27,760 nucleotides of DNA, taken from positions 1 through 27,760 of the forward strand of contig NZ_CAJLNI010000009.1 of NCBI RefSeq assembly GCF_905207935.1, in the 5' to 3' direction. Below are positions 1 through 8,763 of the stretch, in pieces. A program made the position numbers and the translations under genes. This stretch comes from an uncultured Haemophilus sp. Its GTDB lineage: Bacteria > Pseudomonadota > Gammaproteobacteria > Enterobacterales > Pasteurellaceae. Numbering within the stretch: position 1 is the first letter of the stretch; each line of letters starts with the position of its first letter. The notes under the pieces are model-generated. The model ran no database searches and was not told the origin of the DNA. It saw only the letters and a list, made by a program, of their open reading frames with translations.

Positions 1-18
1 GTAGGACACCGCCAGGTA
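1..18 (+). rRNA. rrf: 5S ribosomal RNA, 3' end only
   Basis: The first 18 bases match the conserved 3' end of gammaproteobacterial 5S rRNA (GTAGG, then five bases, then GCCAGG, close to E. coli GTAGGGAACTGCCAGG). The gene enters from the left, so only the tail is visible and the exact mature end is uncertain. A strong intrinsic terminator follows within 10 bases, as expected at the end of an rRNA operon. The assignment rests on a short match and on that context. Confidence 0.75.
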
Positions 19-27
19 GTGAATGTG

Positions 28-55
28 AACCCCGAGCTGAATGGCTTGGGGTTTT
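28..55 (+). terminator. rRNA operon intrinsic terminator
   Basis: A 10-base-pair stem AACCCCGAGC / GCTTGGGGTT with one G-U pair and a 6-base loop runs into a short T-tract. It lies directly behind the 5S rRNA end and separates the rRNA operon from arcB. Confidence 0.85.
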
Positions 56-118
56 GTTTATGGATTTTTATTAAAAATTATATAGAATGATCTCAATTTT
101 TATTTCTCAATATAAACA

Positions 119-1885
119 ATGAAAAACTTTAGATATTTTGCACAACGCTATGTTGACTGGGTTATTCGATTAGGTCGAGTTCGTTTCTCTTTACTTGGTA
201 TCGCTATTCTTGCGATTTTAGCTATCTGTATACAAATCTTATTAAGTACGCTTCTTAGTGATGGTATTCACTGGAGTGACATTGCTCGCTCAATCACTTT
301 TGGTTTATTTACTGCGCCTTTTGTTATTTATTTTTTTACACTACTTGTTGAACGACTAGAACGTTCCCGTCTAGAGCTCTCTAAAACACTTGCTCGATTA
401 GAAAAAAATAGTCGTGATAAAAGTACCTTACTGGCAACAATTAGCCATGAGTTACGTACGCCTTTAAATGGGATCATTGGTCTTAGTCGAATTCTATTGG
501 ATGATAAATTAACAGAACAACAACAAAATTATCTCAATACAATTAATCTAAGTGCGGTCAGTTTAGGTCATATTTTTAGCGATATTATTGATTTAGATAA
601 GATCGATTCTAAGCGTATTGAATTAAATATTCAGCCTTGCGATTTCCATTCACTACTTAATGATTTCTATAATTTTGGCACCTTGATGGCAGAACAAAAG
701 GGGCTAAAATTCTCTTTAAAGCTGGATGATAATTTACCTAATTGGCTTTATCTCGATCGTGCTCGCCTTAGCCAAATTCTTTGGAATTTAATTAGTAATG
801 CCGTCAAATTCACAGACAAAGGTGACGTTATTTTAAGGGTGCAGAAAATGCAAGATAATCAGTATCAATTTAGTGTTACTGATACGGGGGCAGGAATTGC
901 ACCTTGCGAATTAGATAAGATTTTTACCATGTATTATCAGGTCAAAGATAATATTCATCGTTCAGCAGGAAGTGGCATCGGTCTTGCAATTTCTAAAAAT
1001 CTTGCGCAGTTAATGCAGGGGGATTTAACCGTTGAAAGTGAGTTGGATAAAGGTTCTACTTTTTATTTAACGATTATTGCGGATAAAGCTCAAGCTAATG
1101 ATATGAATGCTGAAACAGCCATGCAGCATCTTTCTATTTTATTAGTTGAAGATGTTGAATTGAATGTGGTTGTGGCCAAAAGTATCCTTGAAAAGCAGGG
1201 GCATTATGTTGATGTTGCCATGAATGGTGAACAGGCGATCCGATTATTTGAGAAAAATACTTATGATATTGTTTTTCTTGATATTAAGTTACCAGATATG
1301 TCAGGCTTTGATATTGCATACTATCTACGTAAAAACTACGAAGAAGGGATTTATGATTTTCTCCCACCTTTAATTGCTTTTACGGCAAATGTGATGCACA
1401 GTGAAGAAGAATATCAAAATCAGGGTATGGATGGTGTGCTACGTAAACCTCTTTCTTTGACAGAATTGCGTCAGTGCTTTAAAACCTTTTTAGGGGATGA
1501 CATCGAGACTACCTCTGATGAAGAAGAGATCCCTCAAGTTCAGGAAGGCATCAATATTTCACTTATTGAGTTAATTGGAAAATCACAAGCTAAAGCTAAT
1601 GTAGAATTATTCAAACAATGGATGCCGATTTATTTAGATGAATTAGAAACAGCGTATGACGATTATCTTGCAAACTCAGATATGCAACAAACGGTGTCAG
1701 ATGTCGCACATAAAATTAAAGGTGCAGCTGCATCAGTAGGACTTGTTAATGTTCAAAATATCGCAAAACAGGCTCAAGATATCTCATTACCAAATTGGAC
1801 ATCCGATATTGCTTCATGGATAAAGCAACTCAGTAATGAATGGTCTCAAAATTTAGCTGAATTAGAAGCGTATTTAGAAAAGTAA
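119..1885 (+). CDS. arcB: Aerobic respiration control hybrid sensor kinase ArcB, PAS-less form
   Basis: 588 residues. ArcB is an inner-membrane sensor of quinone redox state that phosphorylates ArcA through a His-Asp-His relay. Two membrane segments are visible (about 24-46 and 57-77). A short coiled-coil-like linker (78-105) leads straight into the HisKA domain with H110 in the SHELRTPLNG motif. The ATPase domain shows N227, DTGAGI (255-260) and GSGIGLA (284-290). The receiver has D388 with K443, and the C-terminal phosphotransfer domain has H531 in HKIKGAA. E. coli ArcB is 778 residues; what is missing here is the PAS region between membrane and kinase, including the redox-active cysteines. 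The same shortened form is known from H. influenzae. The ATG at 119 has no clear ribosome binding site. tmcA starts 3 bases after the stop, so the two are probably co-transcribed. Confidence 0.95.
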   Translation: MKNFRYFAQRYVDWVIRLGRVRFSLLGIAILAILAICIQILLSTLLSDGIHWSDIARSITFGLFTAPFVIYFFTLLVERLERSRLELSKTLARLEKNSRDKSTLLATISHELRTPLNGIIGLSRILLDDKLTEQQQNYLNTINLSAVSLGHIFSDIIDLDKIDSKRIELNIQPCDFHSLLNDFYNFGTLMAEQKGLKFSLKLDDNLPNWLYLDRARLSQILWNLISNAVKFTDKGDVILRVQKMQDNQYQFSVTDTGAGIAPCELDKIFTMYYQVKDNIHRSAGSGIGLAISKNLAQLMQGDLTVESELDKGSTFYLTIIADKAQANDMNAETAMQHLSILLVEDVELNVVVAKSILEKQGHYVDVAMNGEQAIRLFEKNTYDIVFLDIKLPDMSGFDIAYYLRKNYEEGIYDFLPPLIAFTANVMHSEEEYQNQGMDGVLRKPLSLTELRQCFKTFLGDDIETTSDEEEIPQVQEGINISLIELIGKSQAKANVELFKQWMPIYLDELETAYDDYLANSDMQQTVSDVAHKIKGAAASVGLVNVQNIAKQAQDISLPNWTSDIASWIKQLSNEWSQNLAELEAYLEK

Positions 1886-1888
1886 TTC

Positions 1889-3733
1889 ATGACACGTCAT
1901 TTTCAAATTTTAGTCAGTGAGAATATGCCGTCTAATTTGCCGGCAAATACCTTGATCATTAATGAGTTTTCTAAAATTCAAAATCTTCTTGGGCAAGAGT
2001 TTGAAACGATCTTGTTTGATGCACGGAAAGGCATCCATTTAGAGGCACTCGCTATTGCGGCCGGTACATTGAAAATGAATGGTGCCTTAATTATCTTGCT
2101 ATCAAATTGGGAGAAACTTCATTCTCAAATAGATGAAGATAGTTTTCGTTGGTCAGGTTCGATTGAGGCAATTGCTACGCCAAGATTTATGACATATTTT
2201 AAGCATTGTATTCATAAATATGGTTTTCCCGTCCTTTATCATCAAAATGATTTAAAATTTGACCGCACTTTTCAGCAGTTATTTGTAAACCACAATGCGA
2301 CCTTAGATCAGCAGAAAATCATTGAGCAAATCTTACAAAAAGAATCTGAACTTTACTTTCTTACAGCCAAGCGAGGAAGAGGGAAATCAGCTCTAGCAGG
2401 CTTATTAGCGAATCAATTGAATACTAAAATTTACCTCACAGCACCGAATAAAAGTGCGGTTAAAATTTTGGCTGAATTTTCACAAAAAGAGATTATCTTT
2501 ATTTCACCAGATGAGCTTTTCCTTGCTTTGCAAAATGATCCTTCTCTTTCTGAAAATGCTTGGCTTTTTGTTGATGAGGCGGCAATGCTGCCGATTGCTC
2601 AACTGAGCGCTTTCTCCCATCATTTTAAGCATATTTTATTTACGACTACCATCCATAGTTATGAGGGAACCGGGCGAGGCTTTGAGCTTAAATTTAAGCA
2701 AAAAATTAACCGCACTTTTTCTGACTTTGAGCTTATTGAACCGCTACGTTGGTCTAAAGATGATGTTTTAGAGGCGTTTATTGATGAGCTTTTATTATTA
2801 AATGTAGAGGATGACTTTAAACAAACGCCATACGATAAAAGCAAAGTATGCCAAATTACTGAACGATCACAAGAGGAAATACTTTCTTCATTGCCTCAAT
2901 TCTATGGATTGATGACATTAGCTCATTATCGTACATCACCCTTAGATCTACGGCGATTGTTTGATGCCAATTCACAGTGTTTTTTTACCGCTGAAAATGA
3001 GCGAAATTTACTAGGTGCAGTTTGGGCATTAAAAGAAGGCGGGATTGAAGATTCATCGCTTATAGAGGCCATTAATCTGGGCATTAGACGTCCTAAAGGT
3101 AATCTTGTCCCGCAAGCACTTTGTTTTCATGCTCAACAACAAAAGGCTTGTGAATTGCATTCTTTACGTATTTCGAGAATTGCGGTTCAGCCTATGTGGC
3201 AGCAGCATGGCATAGGTACACAACTCATTGAATATATTAAACAAAATGCCAATTTGGCTTATTTATCAGTGAGTTTTGGTTATACCAAAGAACTGGCTCA
3301 ATTTTGGCAGAAATGTGGTTTTTCTCTTGTTCATTTAGGTGAGCATTTAGAGGCAAGTAGTGGCTGTTATTCAGCTATCGCTCTAAAAGGGCTTTCTGCA
3401 GAAGGGATTGAATTAGAAAAAGAAGCAACGCAATCTTTTCAACGGAATATGCCTTTGTCTTTCCATCCCCTCGCTCAGGAATTTAATACCACACCAGTTG
3501 ATTGGGAATTGATTGACGAAGATTGGTTAAGTTTAAAAAATTTTGCTTATTTTCACCGCACTTTAGCTTCCGCTTTGCCGGCAATTCGTCGATTTTTAAT
3601 GAATTTAGATGAAAAAGATTGCCCTTTAATGAGAGATTATTTCATCAAAAAACAGATACCCTATAATAAGAAAAATGGGTTAAAATTATTACGTTCGGAA
3701 ATTGCACAAAAATTAAAAAAGGAGGCAAGATGA
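1889..3733 (+). CDS. tmcA: tRNA(Met) cytidine acetyltransferase TmcA
   Basis: 614 residues. TmcA makes N4-acetylcytidine at the wobble position of elongator tRNA-Met, using ATP and acetyl-CoA, which prevents misreading of isoleucine codons. Seen in order: an N-terminal DUF1726-like region, an RNA-helicase-like ATPase with Walker A TAKRGRGKSA (159-168) and Walker B with DE at 229-230, then a GNAT domain with the acetyl-CoA loop around RIAVQPMWQQHGIGTQLI (431-448), and a C-terminal tRNA-binding tail. E. coli TmcA is 671 residues, so this copy is somewhat shorter but has all the motifs. Four uptake signals lie inside the gene. It starts 3 bases behind arcB and its stop overlaps the next start (ATGA). 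Confidence 0.94.
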   Translation: MTRHFQILVSENMPSNLPANTLIINEFSKIQNLLGQEFETILFDARKGIHLEALAIAAGTLKMNGALIILLSNWEKLHSQIDEDSFRWSGSIEAIATPRFMTYFKHCIHKYGFPVLYHQNDLKFDRTFQQLFVNHNATLDQQKIIEQILQKESELYFLTAKRGRGKSALAGLLANQLNTKIYLTAPNKSAVKILAEFSQKEIIFISPDELFLALQNDPSLSENAWLFVDEAAMLPIAQLSAFSHHFKHILFTTTIHSYEGTGRGFELKFKQKINRTFSDFELIEPLRWSKDDVLEAFIDELLLLNVEDDFKQTPYDKSKVCQITERSQEEILSSLPQFYGLMTLAHYRTSPLDLRRLFDANSQCFFTAENERNLLGAVWALKEGGIEDSSLIEAINLGIRRPKGNLVPQALCFHAQQQKACELHSLRISRIAVQPMWQQHGIGTQLIEYIKQNANLAYLSVSFGYTKELAQFWQKCGFSLVHLGEHLEASSGCYSAIALKGLSAEGIELEKEATQSFQRNMPLSFHPLAQEFNTTPVDWELIDEDWLSLKNFAYFHRTLASALPAIRRFLMNLDEKDCPLMRDYFIKKQIPYNKKNGLKLLRSEIAQKLKKEAR

Positions 3734-3903
3734 GCGAACAGGAAAAAAAAGGTTGGTTCCGTAAAGCGGTAGATGAATATAATAAATTTTGCAGTGAGCT
3801 TGGTTTAGATAAAGGTAGCTGTCGAGGTTGTATGCCACGCATTGAATTTGATGATGATGGTAAGGTAAAAAAAGAGAAACCACTAGAACCACTTAAAAAA
3901 TAA
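3730..3903 (+). CDS. Small Cys-containing protein, DUF5363 type
   Basis: 57 residues. The ATG at 3730 overlaps the tmcA stop by 4 bases and is preceded by a strong GGAGG ribosome binding site 5 bases upstream, so translational coupling to tmcA is likely. The protein has a basic, amphipathic N-terminal half, then C21, C31 and C34 (CRGC), then an acidic DFDDD-like stretch (residues 40-43) and a Lys-rich tail. I recognise it as the small Pasteurellaceae family called DUF5363; its function is unknown. Three cysteines including a CxxC suggest metal binding or a redox role, which is inference. The intrinsic terminator follows 4 bases after the stop. A frame on the opposite strand here is only a shadow. 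Confidence 0.85.
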   Translation: MSEQEKKGWFRKAVDEYNKFCSELGLDKGSCRGCMPRIEFDDDGKVKKEKPLEPLKK

Positions 3904-3907
3904 AAGA

Positions 3908-3936
3908 AAACAGGGTTAACTAAACCCTGTTTTTTT
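3908..3936 (+). terminator. Intrinsic terminator of the arcB-tmcA-DUF5363 unit
   Basis: Perfect 10-base-pair stem AAACAGGGTT / AACCCTGTTT with a 5-base loop (AACTA), followed by a run of seven T within and after the stem. It closes the arcB unit before mfd. Confidence 0.93.
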
Positions 3937-4021
3937 ATACAGATAAATATTGAAAACTAGAGTGAATTTGCTAAACTAACAAGCTGTTCATGCAAAAATG
4001 AGATAAAAATTGACCGCACTT

Positions 4022-7000
4022 ATGAAAACAACCTATTTTAATTTTGATATTCCGACTCTGCCCAATGATCATAAAATTTTTGGCAATGTATTGGCGAGTG
4101 CAGATGCACTTGCTGTTAGTGAAATTGCAGAGCAATACGATGGATTGACTGTGGTTGTGACACCGGATACCAAAAGTGCGGTTCGTTTATCACAAGTTTT
4201 ACCGGATTTAACTTCTCAGCCCGTTCAGTTTTTTCCTGATTGGGAAACGTTGCCTTATGATTCTTTTTCTCCTCATCAAGAAATTATTTCTTCTCGTTTA
4301 AGTGCGCTATTTCATTTGCAAAATACTAAAAAAGGTATCTTTGTTTTACCGATTAGCACATTAATGCAACGTGTATGCCCGCCGAAATATCTACAGCACA
4401 ATGTCCTTCTGATTAAAAAAGGTGACCGCCTTGTCATTGAAAAATTGCGATTACAATTAGAGTCAGCAGGATATCGTTCCGTAGAGCAGGTGCTAGAACA
4501 TGGCGAATATGCTGTGCGCGGCTCACTTTTAGATCTTTTCCCAATGGGAAGTGCGGTTCCATTTCGCTTAGATTTTTTTGATGATGAAATTGATTCGATT
4601 CGTACTTTTGATGTCGATACGCAGCGAACGTTAGATGAAATTCAATCTATTAATTTATTACCTGCACACGAATTTCCAACAGATGAGAAAGGCATTGAAT
4701 TTTTCCGTACACAATTTAGAGAAACCTTTGGAGAAATTCGTCGCGATCCAGAACATATTTATCAGCAAATCAGTAAAGGTACATTAATTTCAGGGATTGA
4801 ATATTGGCAGCCGTTATTCTTTGATGAAATGGCAACGTTGTTTGATTACTTGCCAGAAAAAACGTTGTTTGTGGATATGGAAACAAATCAAGCACAAGGA
4901 GAACGTTTTTATCTTGATGCAAAACAGCGTTATGAGCATCGAAAAGTCGATCCAATGCGCCCTCTTTTGCCGCCAGAACGTTTGTGGCTAAGCATTGATG
5001 CGGTAAATCATGCATTAAAAAATTATCCTAAAATTAATTTTAAAGCAGAAAAAGTGCGGTCATCTGTTCGTCAGAAAAATTTATCGGTGTCCGCATTACC
5101 AGCCGTGACCATTCAATCACAGCAAAAAGAACCGTTATCCCAACTTCGTCAGTTTATTGAGCATTTTAAAGGAAATGTTTTATTTTCAGTTGAAACTGAA
5201 GGACGACGTGAAACTTTACTGGATTTGCTTTCACCATTAAAAATTAAACCAAAACAAATTAAAACCTTATCTGAAGCCAATCAAGACAAGTTTAATCTGT
5301 GGGTAAGTCGTCTTGAGCAAGGTTTTATTCTTGATGAGGCTAAACTCGCCGTCATTACTGAACATGAAATTTTAGGCGAGCGAGTACAGCAACGTCAGCG
5401 TGATAAACGTAAGGCGGTCAATCCTGATACCTTAGTGCGTAATCTGGCTGAATTAAAAATTGGGCAGCCCGTTGTACATTTAGATCATGGTGTTGGGCGT
5501 TATGGTGGCTTAGTGACACTCGATACTGGGGGCTTAAAAGCAGAATATTTGCTGATCAATTATGCAAATGAGTCCAAACTTTATGTGCCTGTTGGTTCTC
5601 TTCATTTAATTAGTCGCTATGTCGGTGGCTCAGATGAAACCGCACCACTGCATAAATTAGGTAATGAATCCTGGGCGAAAACGCGTCAAAAGGCCGCAGA
5701 AAAAATTCGTGATGTGGCCGCTGAATTACTTGATGTATATGCCCAACGAGAAGTGAAAAAAGGCTTTGAGTTTAAATATGATCGTGAGGAATTCCAGCAA
5801 TTCGCTGCAACCTTTCCTTTTGAAGAAACGCACGATCAAGCCATGGCGATTAATGCCGTCATTTCGGATATGTGCCAACCCAAGGCGATGGATCGTTTGG
5901 TTTGTGGTGATGTGGGCTTTGGGAAAACTGAAGTGGCGATGCGCGCCGCATTTTTGGCGGTCATGAATCATAAACAAGTGGCTGTATTGGTTCCAACAAC
6001 CTTGTTAGCTCAGCAGCATTACGAGAATTTTAAAGATCGTTTTGCTAATCTGCCTGTTAATGTGGAAGTGCTTTCTCGCTTTAAAACAGCCAAAGAGCAA
6101 AAACAAATCTTAGAAAATTTAGCCGAAGGAAAAGTTGATATTCTGATTGGAACCCATAAATTGATTCAATCCGATGTGAAGTTTTCTGATCTTGGCTTAC
6201 TCATCATTGATGAAGAACATCGCTTTGGTGTGGGACAAAAAGAGAAAATTAAACAACTTCGAGCGAATATTGATATTTTAACGCTTACCGCAACGCCAAT
6301 TCCTCGTACTTTGAATATGGCGATGAATGGTATTCGCGATCTTTCTATTATTGCGACACCGCCTGCTCGCCGAGTGAGTATCAAAACGTTTGTTCGCCAG
6401 AAAGATGATTTAATTATTCGTGAAGCGATTCTGCGTGAGATTTTGCGTGGTGGGCAAGTTTATTATTTGCATAATGATGTGGCGAGTATTGAAAATACGG
6501 CTGAAAAACTGACCGCACTTGTGCCAGAGGCACGAGTTGTGATAGGACATGGTCAAATGCGAGAACGAGAACTTGAACGCGTGATGAGTGATTTTTATCA
6601 TCAACGTTATAACGTATTAGTCTGTTCCACCATTATTGAAACAGGGATTGACGTACCAACGGCAAATACGATCATTATTGAACGTGCAGATAATTTTGGT
6701 TTAGCTCAGCTTCACCAGTTGCGTGGGCGAGTGGGACGTTCTCACCACCAAGCTTATGCGTATTTGCTTACACCGCCACCGAAATTAATGACGAAAGATG
6801 CGAAACGTCGTTTAGAGGCATTAGAAAGTTTAGATAACTTAGGTGCAGGTTTCATTCTTGCGACGCACGATTTAGAAATTCGCGGTGCAGGTGAATTATT
6901 AGGGAATGAGCAAAGTGGACAAATTGAGAGCATCGGTTTTTCACTTTATATGGAATTACTTGATGCAGCAGTTAAAGCCTTAAAAGAGGGAAGAGAACCT

Positions 7001-7462
7001 TCATTAGAAGAGATTACACATCAGCAAGCTGAAATTGAGTTACGTGTTCCAGCCTTATTGCCAGATGACTATCTTGGTGATGTAAATATGCGTTTGTCGT
7101 TCTATAAACGCATTGCTGCAGCAGAAAGTAAGCAAGAGTTAGATGAATTAAAAGTTGAATTAATTGATCGCTTTGGCCTGTTACCTGAAGCAACTAAAAA
7201 TCTTTTACAAATTGCTGAGATGCGTTTAATGGTGAAACCATTAAAAGTGCTGAAAATCGATGCAGGGGCTCAAGGTGGCTTTATTGAATTCTCACCTTCA
7301 GCAAAAGTTGAACCAGAAAAATTCATCAAATTAATTCAACAAAATCCAATTGTTTATCGCTTTGATGGACCATTAAAATTTAAGTTTGTGAAAGCTCTTC
7401 CAGAAAACAAAGAGCGGCTAGAATTTGTGATGGATTTGGTGAAGACGCTTACTGATGAGTAG
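4022..7462 (+). CDS. mfd: Transcription-repair coupling factor Mfd
   Basis: 1146 residues from ATG 4022. Mfd displaces RNA polymerase stalled at DNA lesions using ATP-driven translocation and recruits UvrA for nucleotide excision repair. Seen in order: a UvrB-like N-terminal module with FPDWETLPYD around residue 72, a polymerase-interacting domain beginning near LVRNLAELKIGQPVVHLDHG (about 471), the translocase with Walker A GDVGFGKTE (629-637), DEEH (730-733) and the TATPIPRT motif, the TRG region around RGRVGRSHHQAYAY, and a C-terminal autoinhibitory domain. The frame can be extended to a TTG at 4010, but those extra four codons are the uptake signal ACCGCACTT (4013-4021), so I prefer ATG 4022. 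No Shine-Dalgarno sequence is visible before it. Four further uptake signals lie inside the gene. Confidence 0.96.
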   Translation: MKTTYFNFDIPTLPNDHKIFGNVLASADALAVSEIAEQYDGLTVVVTPDTKSAVRLSQVLPDLTSQPVQFFPDWETLPYDSFSPHQEIISSRLSALFHLQNTKKGIFVLPISTLMQRVCPPKYLQHNVLLIKKGDRLVIEKLRLQLESAGYRSVEQVLEHGEYAVRGSLLDLFPMGSAVPFRLDFFDDEIDSIRTFDVDTQRTLDEIQSINLLPAHEFPTDEKGIEFFRTQFRETFGEIRRDPEHIYQQISKGTLISGIEYWQPLFFDEMATLFDYLPEKTLFVDMETNQAQGERFYLDAKQRYEHRKVDPMRPLLPPERLWLSIDAVNHALKNYPKINFKAEKVRSSVRQKNLSVSALPAVTIQSQQKEPLSQLRQFIEHFKGNVLFSVETEGRRETLLDLLSPLKIKPKQIKTLSEANQDKFNLWVSRLEQGFILDEAKLAVITEHEILGERVQQRQRDKRKAVNPDTLVRNLAELKIGQPVVHLDHGVGRYGGLVTLDTGGLKAEYLLINYANESKLYVPVGSLHLISRYVGGSDETAPLHKLGNESWAKTRQKAAEKIRDVAAELLDVYAQREVKKGFEFKYDREEFQQFAATFPFEETHDQAMAINAVISDMCQPKAMDRLVCGDVGFGKTEVAMRAAFLAVMNHKQVAVLVPTTLLAQQHYENFKDRFANLPVNVEVLSRFKTAKEQKQILENLAEGKVDILIGTHKLIQSDVKFSDLGLLIIDEEHRFGVGQKEKIKQLRANIDILTLTATPIPRTLNMAMNGIRDLSIIATPPARRVSIKTFVRQKDDLIIREAILREILRGGQVYYLHNDVASIENTAEKLTALVPEARVVIGHGQMRERELERVMSDFYHQRYNVLVCSTIIETGIDVPTANTIIIERADNFGLAQLHQLRGRVGRSHHQAYAYLLTPPPKLMTKDAKRRLEALESLDNLGAGFILATHDLEIRGAGELLGNEQSGQIESIGFSLYMELLDAAVKALKEGREPSLEEITHQQAEIELRVPALLPDDYLGDVNMRLSFYKRIAAAESKQELDELKVELIDRFGLLPEATKNLLQIAEMRLMVKPLKVLKIDAGAQGGFIEFSPSAKVEPEKFIKLIQQNPIVYRFDGPLKFKFVKALPENKERLEFVMDLVKTLTDE

Positions 7463-7471
7463 CAAGTAAAT

Positions 7472-7506
7472 AAAAAGGCTGACAAAATGTCAGCCTTTCT
7501 TTTTAT
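7472..7506. terminator. Bidirectional terminator between mfd and gltS
   Basis: An 11-base-pair perfect stem AAAGGCTGACA / TGTCAGCCTTT with a 3-base loop. T-rich sequence follows it on the + strand (CTTTCTTTTTAT), and the flanking A-rich stretch gives a T-tract on the - strand, so it can serve both convergent genes. Confidence 0.92.
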
Positions 7507-7512
7507 ATTTTA

Positions 7513-8727
7513 TTAGTGAAGGTATTTAACAAGGTTTAAGAACATTTTTAAAATACCATTATTTAATAAGTCGATAAAGAACGCCCCTACCATTGGTACG
7601 ATTAAGAACGCTTTGTGAGAAGGTCCGAAACGACTGGTAATCGCTTGCATGTTAGCAACGGCTGTTGGTGTTGCACCGAGACCGAAACCACAGTGACCCG
7701 CACTTAATACAATCGCATCATAATCTTTACCCATCATACGGTATGTGACGTAGATGGCGAAGAAAGCCATGAAGGCAACTTGAACCGCTAAGATAATGAG
7801 TACATCTGCTGCAAGACCTACCAATTCCCAAAGTTTGAGAGACATTAAGGCGATGGCTAAGAAGATAGATAAACCTACACTACCTAATACGTCAATCGCT
7901 GAATCAGCCACTTGGAATTTGAATAAATTGGTTAAGCTGTTACGAATAATTACACCAGTAAACAAACACCATACGAATGTTGGTAATTGCATTTGTGTAC
8001 CTTTTGTTAAGCCATCTAAGTATTGACCGACGAGTAAACATAAAGAAAGCATTGCGATGGTCTCAATGATTGAGCGCGCATTTATTTTACGTTTGTAAGT
8101 CGGGTGCTCAAATGCCTCTTGTACGTCATCTACTTCATCATTCTCTGGGTTTTCACCTTGTTTTTGACGATTTAATAAATAACGAGATACTGGACCACCT
8201 AAGATACCACCGAAGACTAAACCGAATGTGGCACATGCCATAGCGATTTCTGTTGCAGCAGGTAGGTTAAATTCTTTGGTGAATGTTTCTGCCCAAGCTG
8301 CACCTGTACCATGACCACCCGTTAAGGTAATAGAACCTGCAAGTAAACCGTAAGCAGGATCAATGCCTAATAATTGAGTACCTAAAATACCGATGACATT
8401 TTGGCAAACAATGAGTATTGCTGCCGCCAATAGGAAGATAACTAATGGTTTTCCGCCTTTAATTAAGCGGGCAAAGTTTGCACTTAAACCGATAGAGGAG
8501 AAGAATACTAACATCATAGATGTTTGTAAGCTTTTCTCAAAGGTAAATGAGGTGCCGTTTACTTTGTATAAAATGGTTAATGCAATAGCCACAATAAAGC
8601 CACCAACAACAGGCTCAGGGATATTGAATGTTTGTAAAACGCGAATACGTTTTACTAGAAAATAACCAAGTAATAATACAAAGCTTGCTAAAGCAAGTGT
8701 TTGATAGGTATCAAAAACAATATTCAC
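7513..8727 (-). CDS. gltS: Sodium/glutamate symporter GltS
   Basis: 404 residues, start GTG 8727-8725 with a perfect AGGAGG 7 bases upstream. GltS imports glutamate across the inner membrane with sodium (ESS family). The protein is hydrophobic with about ten or more membrane segments in two inverted halves. The family re-entrant loop signatures are visible: LTGGHGTGAAWAETF in the first half and SAGHCGFGLGATPTAVANM in the second. Length equals that of E. coli GltS (about 401). It lies 36 bases downstream of parC in the same direction and has a good ribosome binding site of its own, so it may be the last gene of the parE-nirK-parC unit. It ends at a bidirectional terminator. Confidence 0.94.
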   Translation of the reverse strand: MNIVFDTYQTLALASFVLLLGYFLVKRIRVLQTFNIPEPVVGGFIVAIALTILYKVNGTSFTFEKSLQTSMMLVFFSSIGLSANFARLIKGGKPLVIFLLAAAILIVCQNVIGILGTQLLGIDPAYGLLAGSITLTGGHGTGAAWAETFTKEFNLPAATEIAMACATFGLVFGGILGGPVSRYLLNRQKQGENPENDEVDDVQEAFEHPTYKRKINARSIIETIAMLSLCLLVGQYLDGLTKGTQMQLPTFVWCLFTGVIIRNSLTNLFKFQVADSAIDVLGSVGLSIFLAIALMSLKLWELVGLAADVLIILAVQVAFMAFFAIYVTYRMMGKDYDAIVLSAGHCGFGLGATPTAVANMQAITSRFGPSHKAFLIVPMVGAFFIDLLNNGILKMFLNLVKYLH

Positions 8728-8763
8728 GAAATATCCTCCTATTTAGTTTGGTTTCGAGAATTC

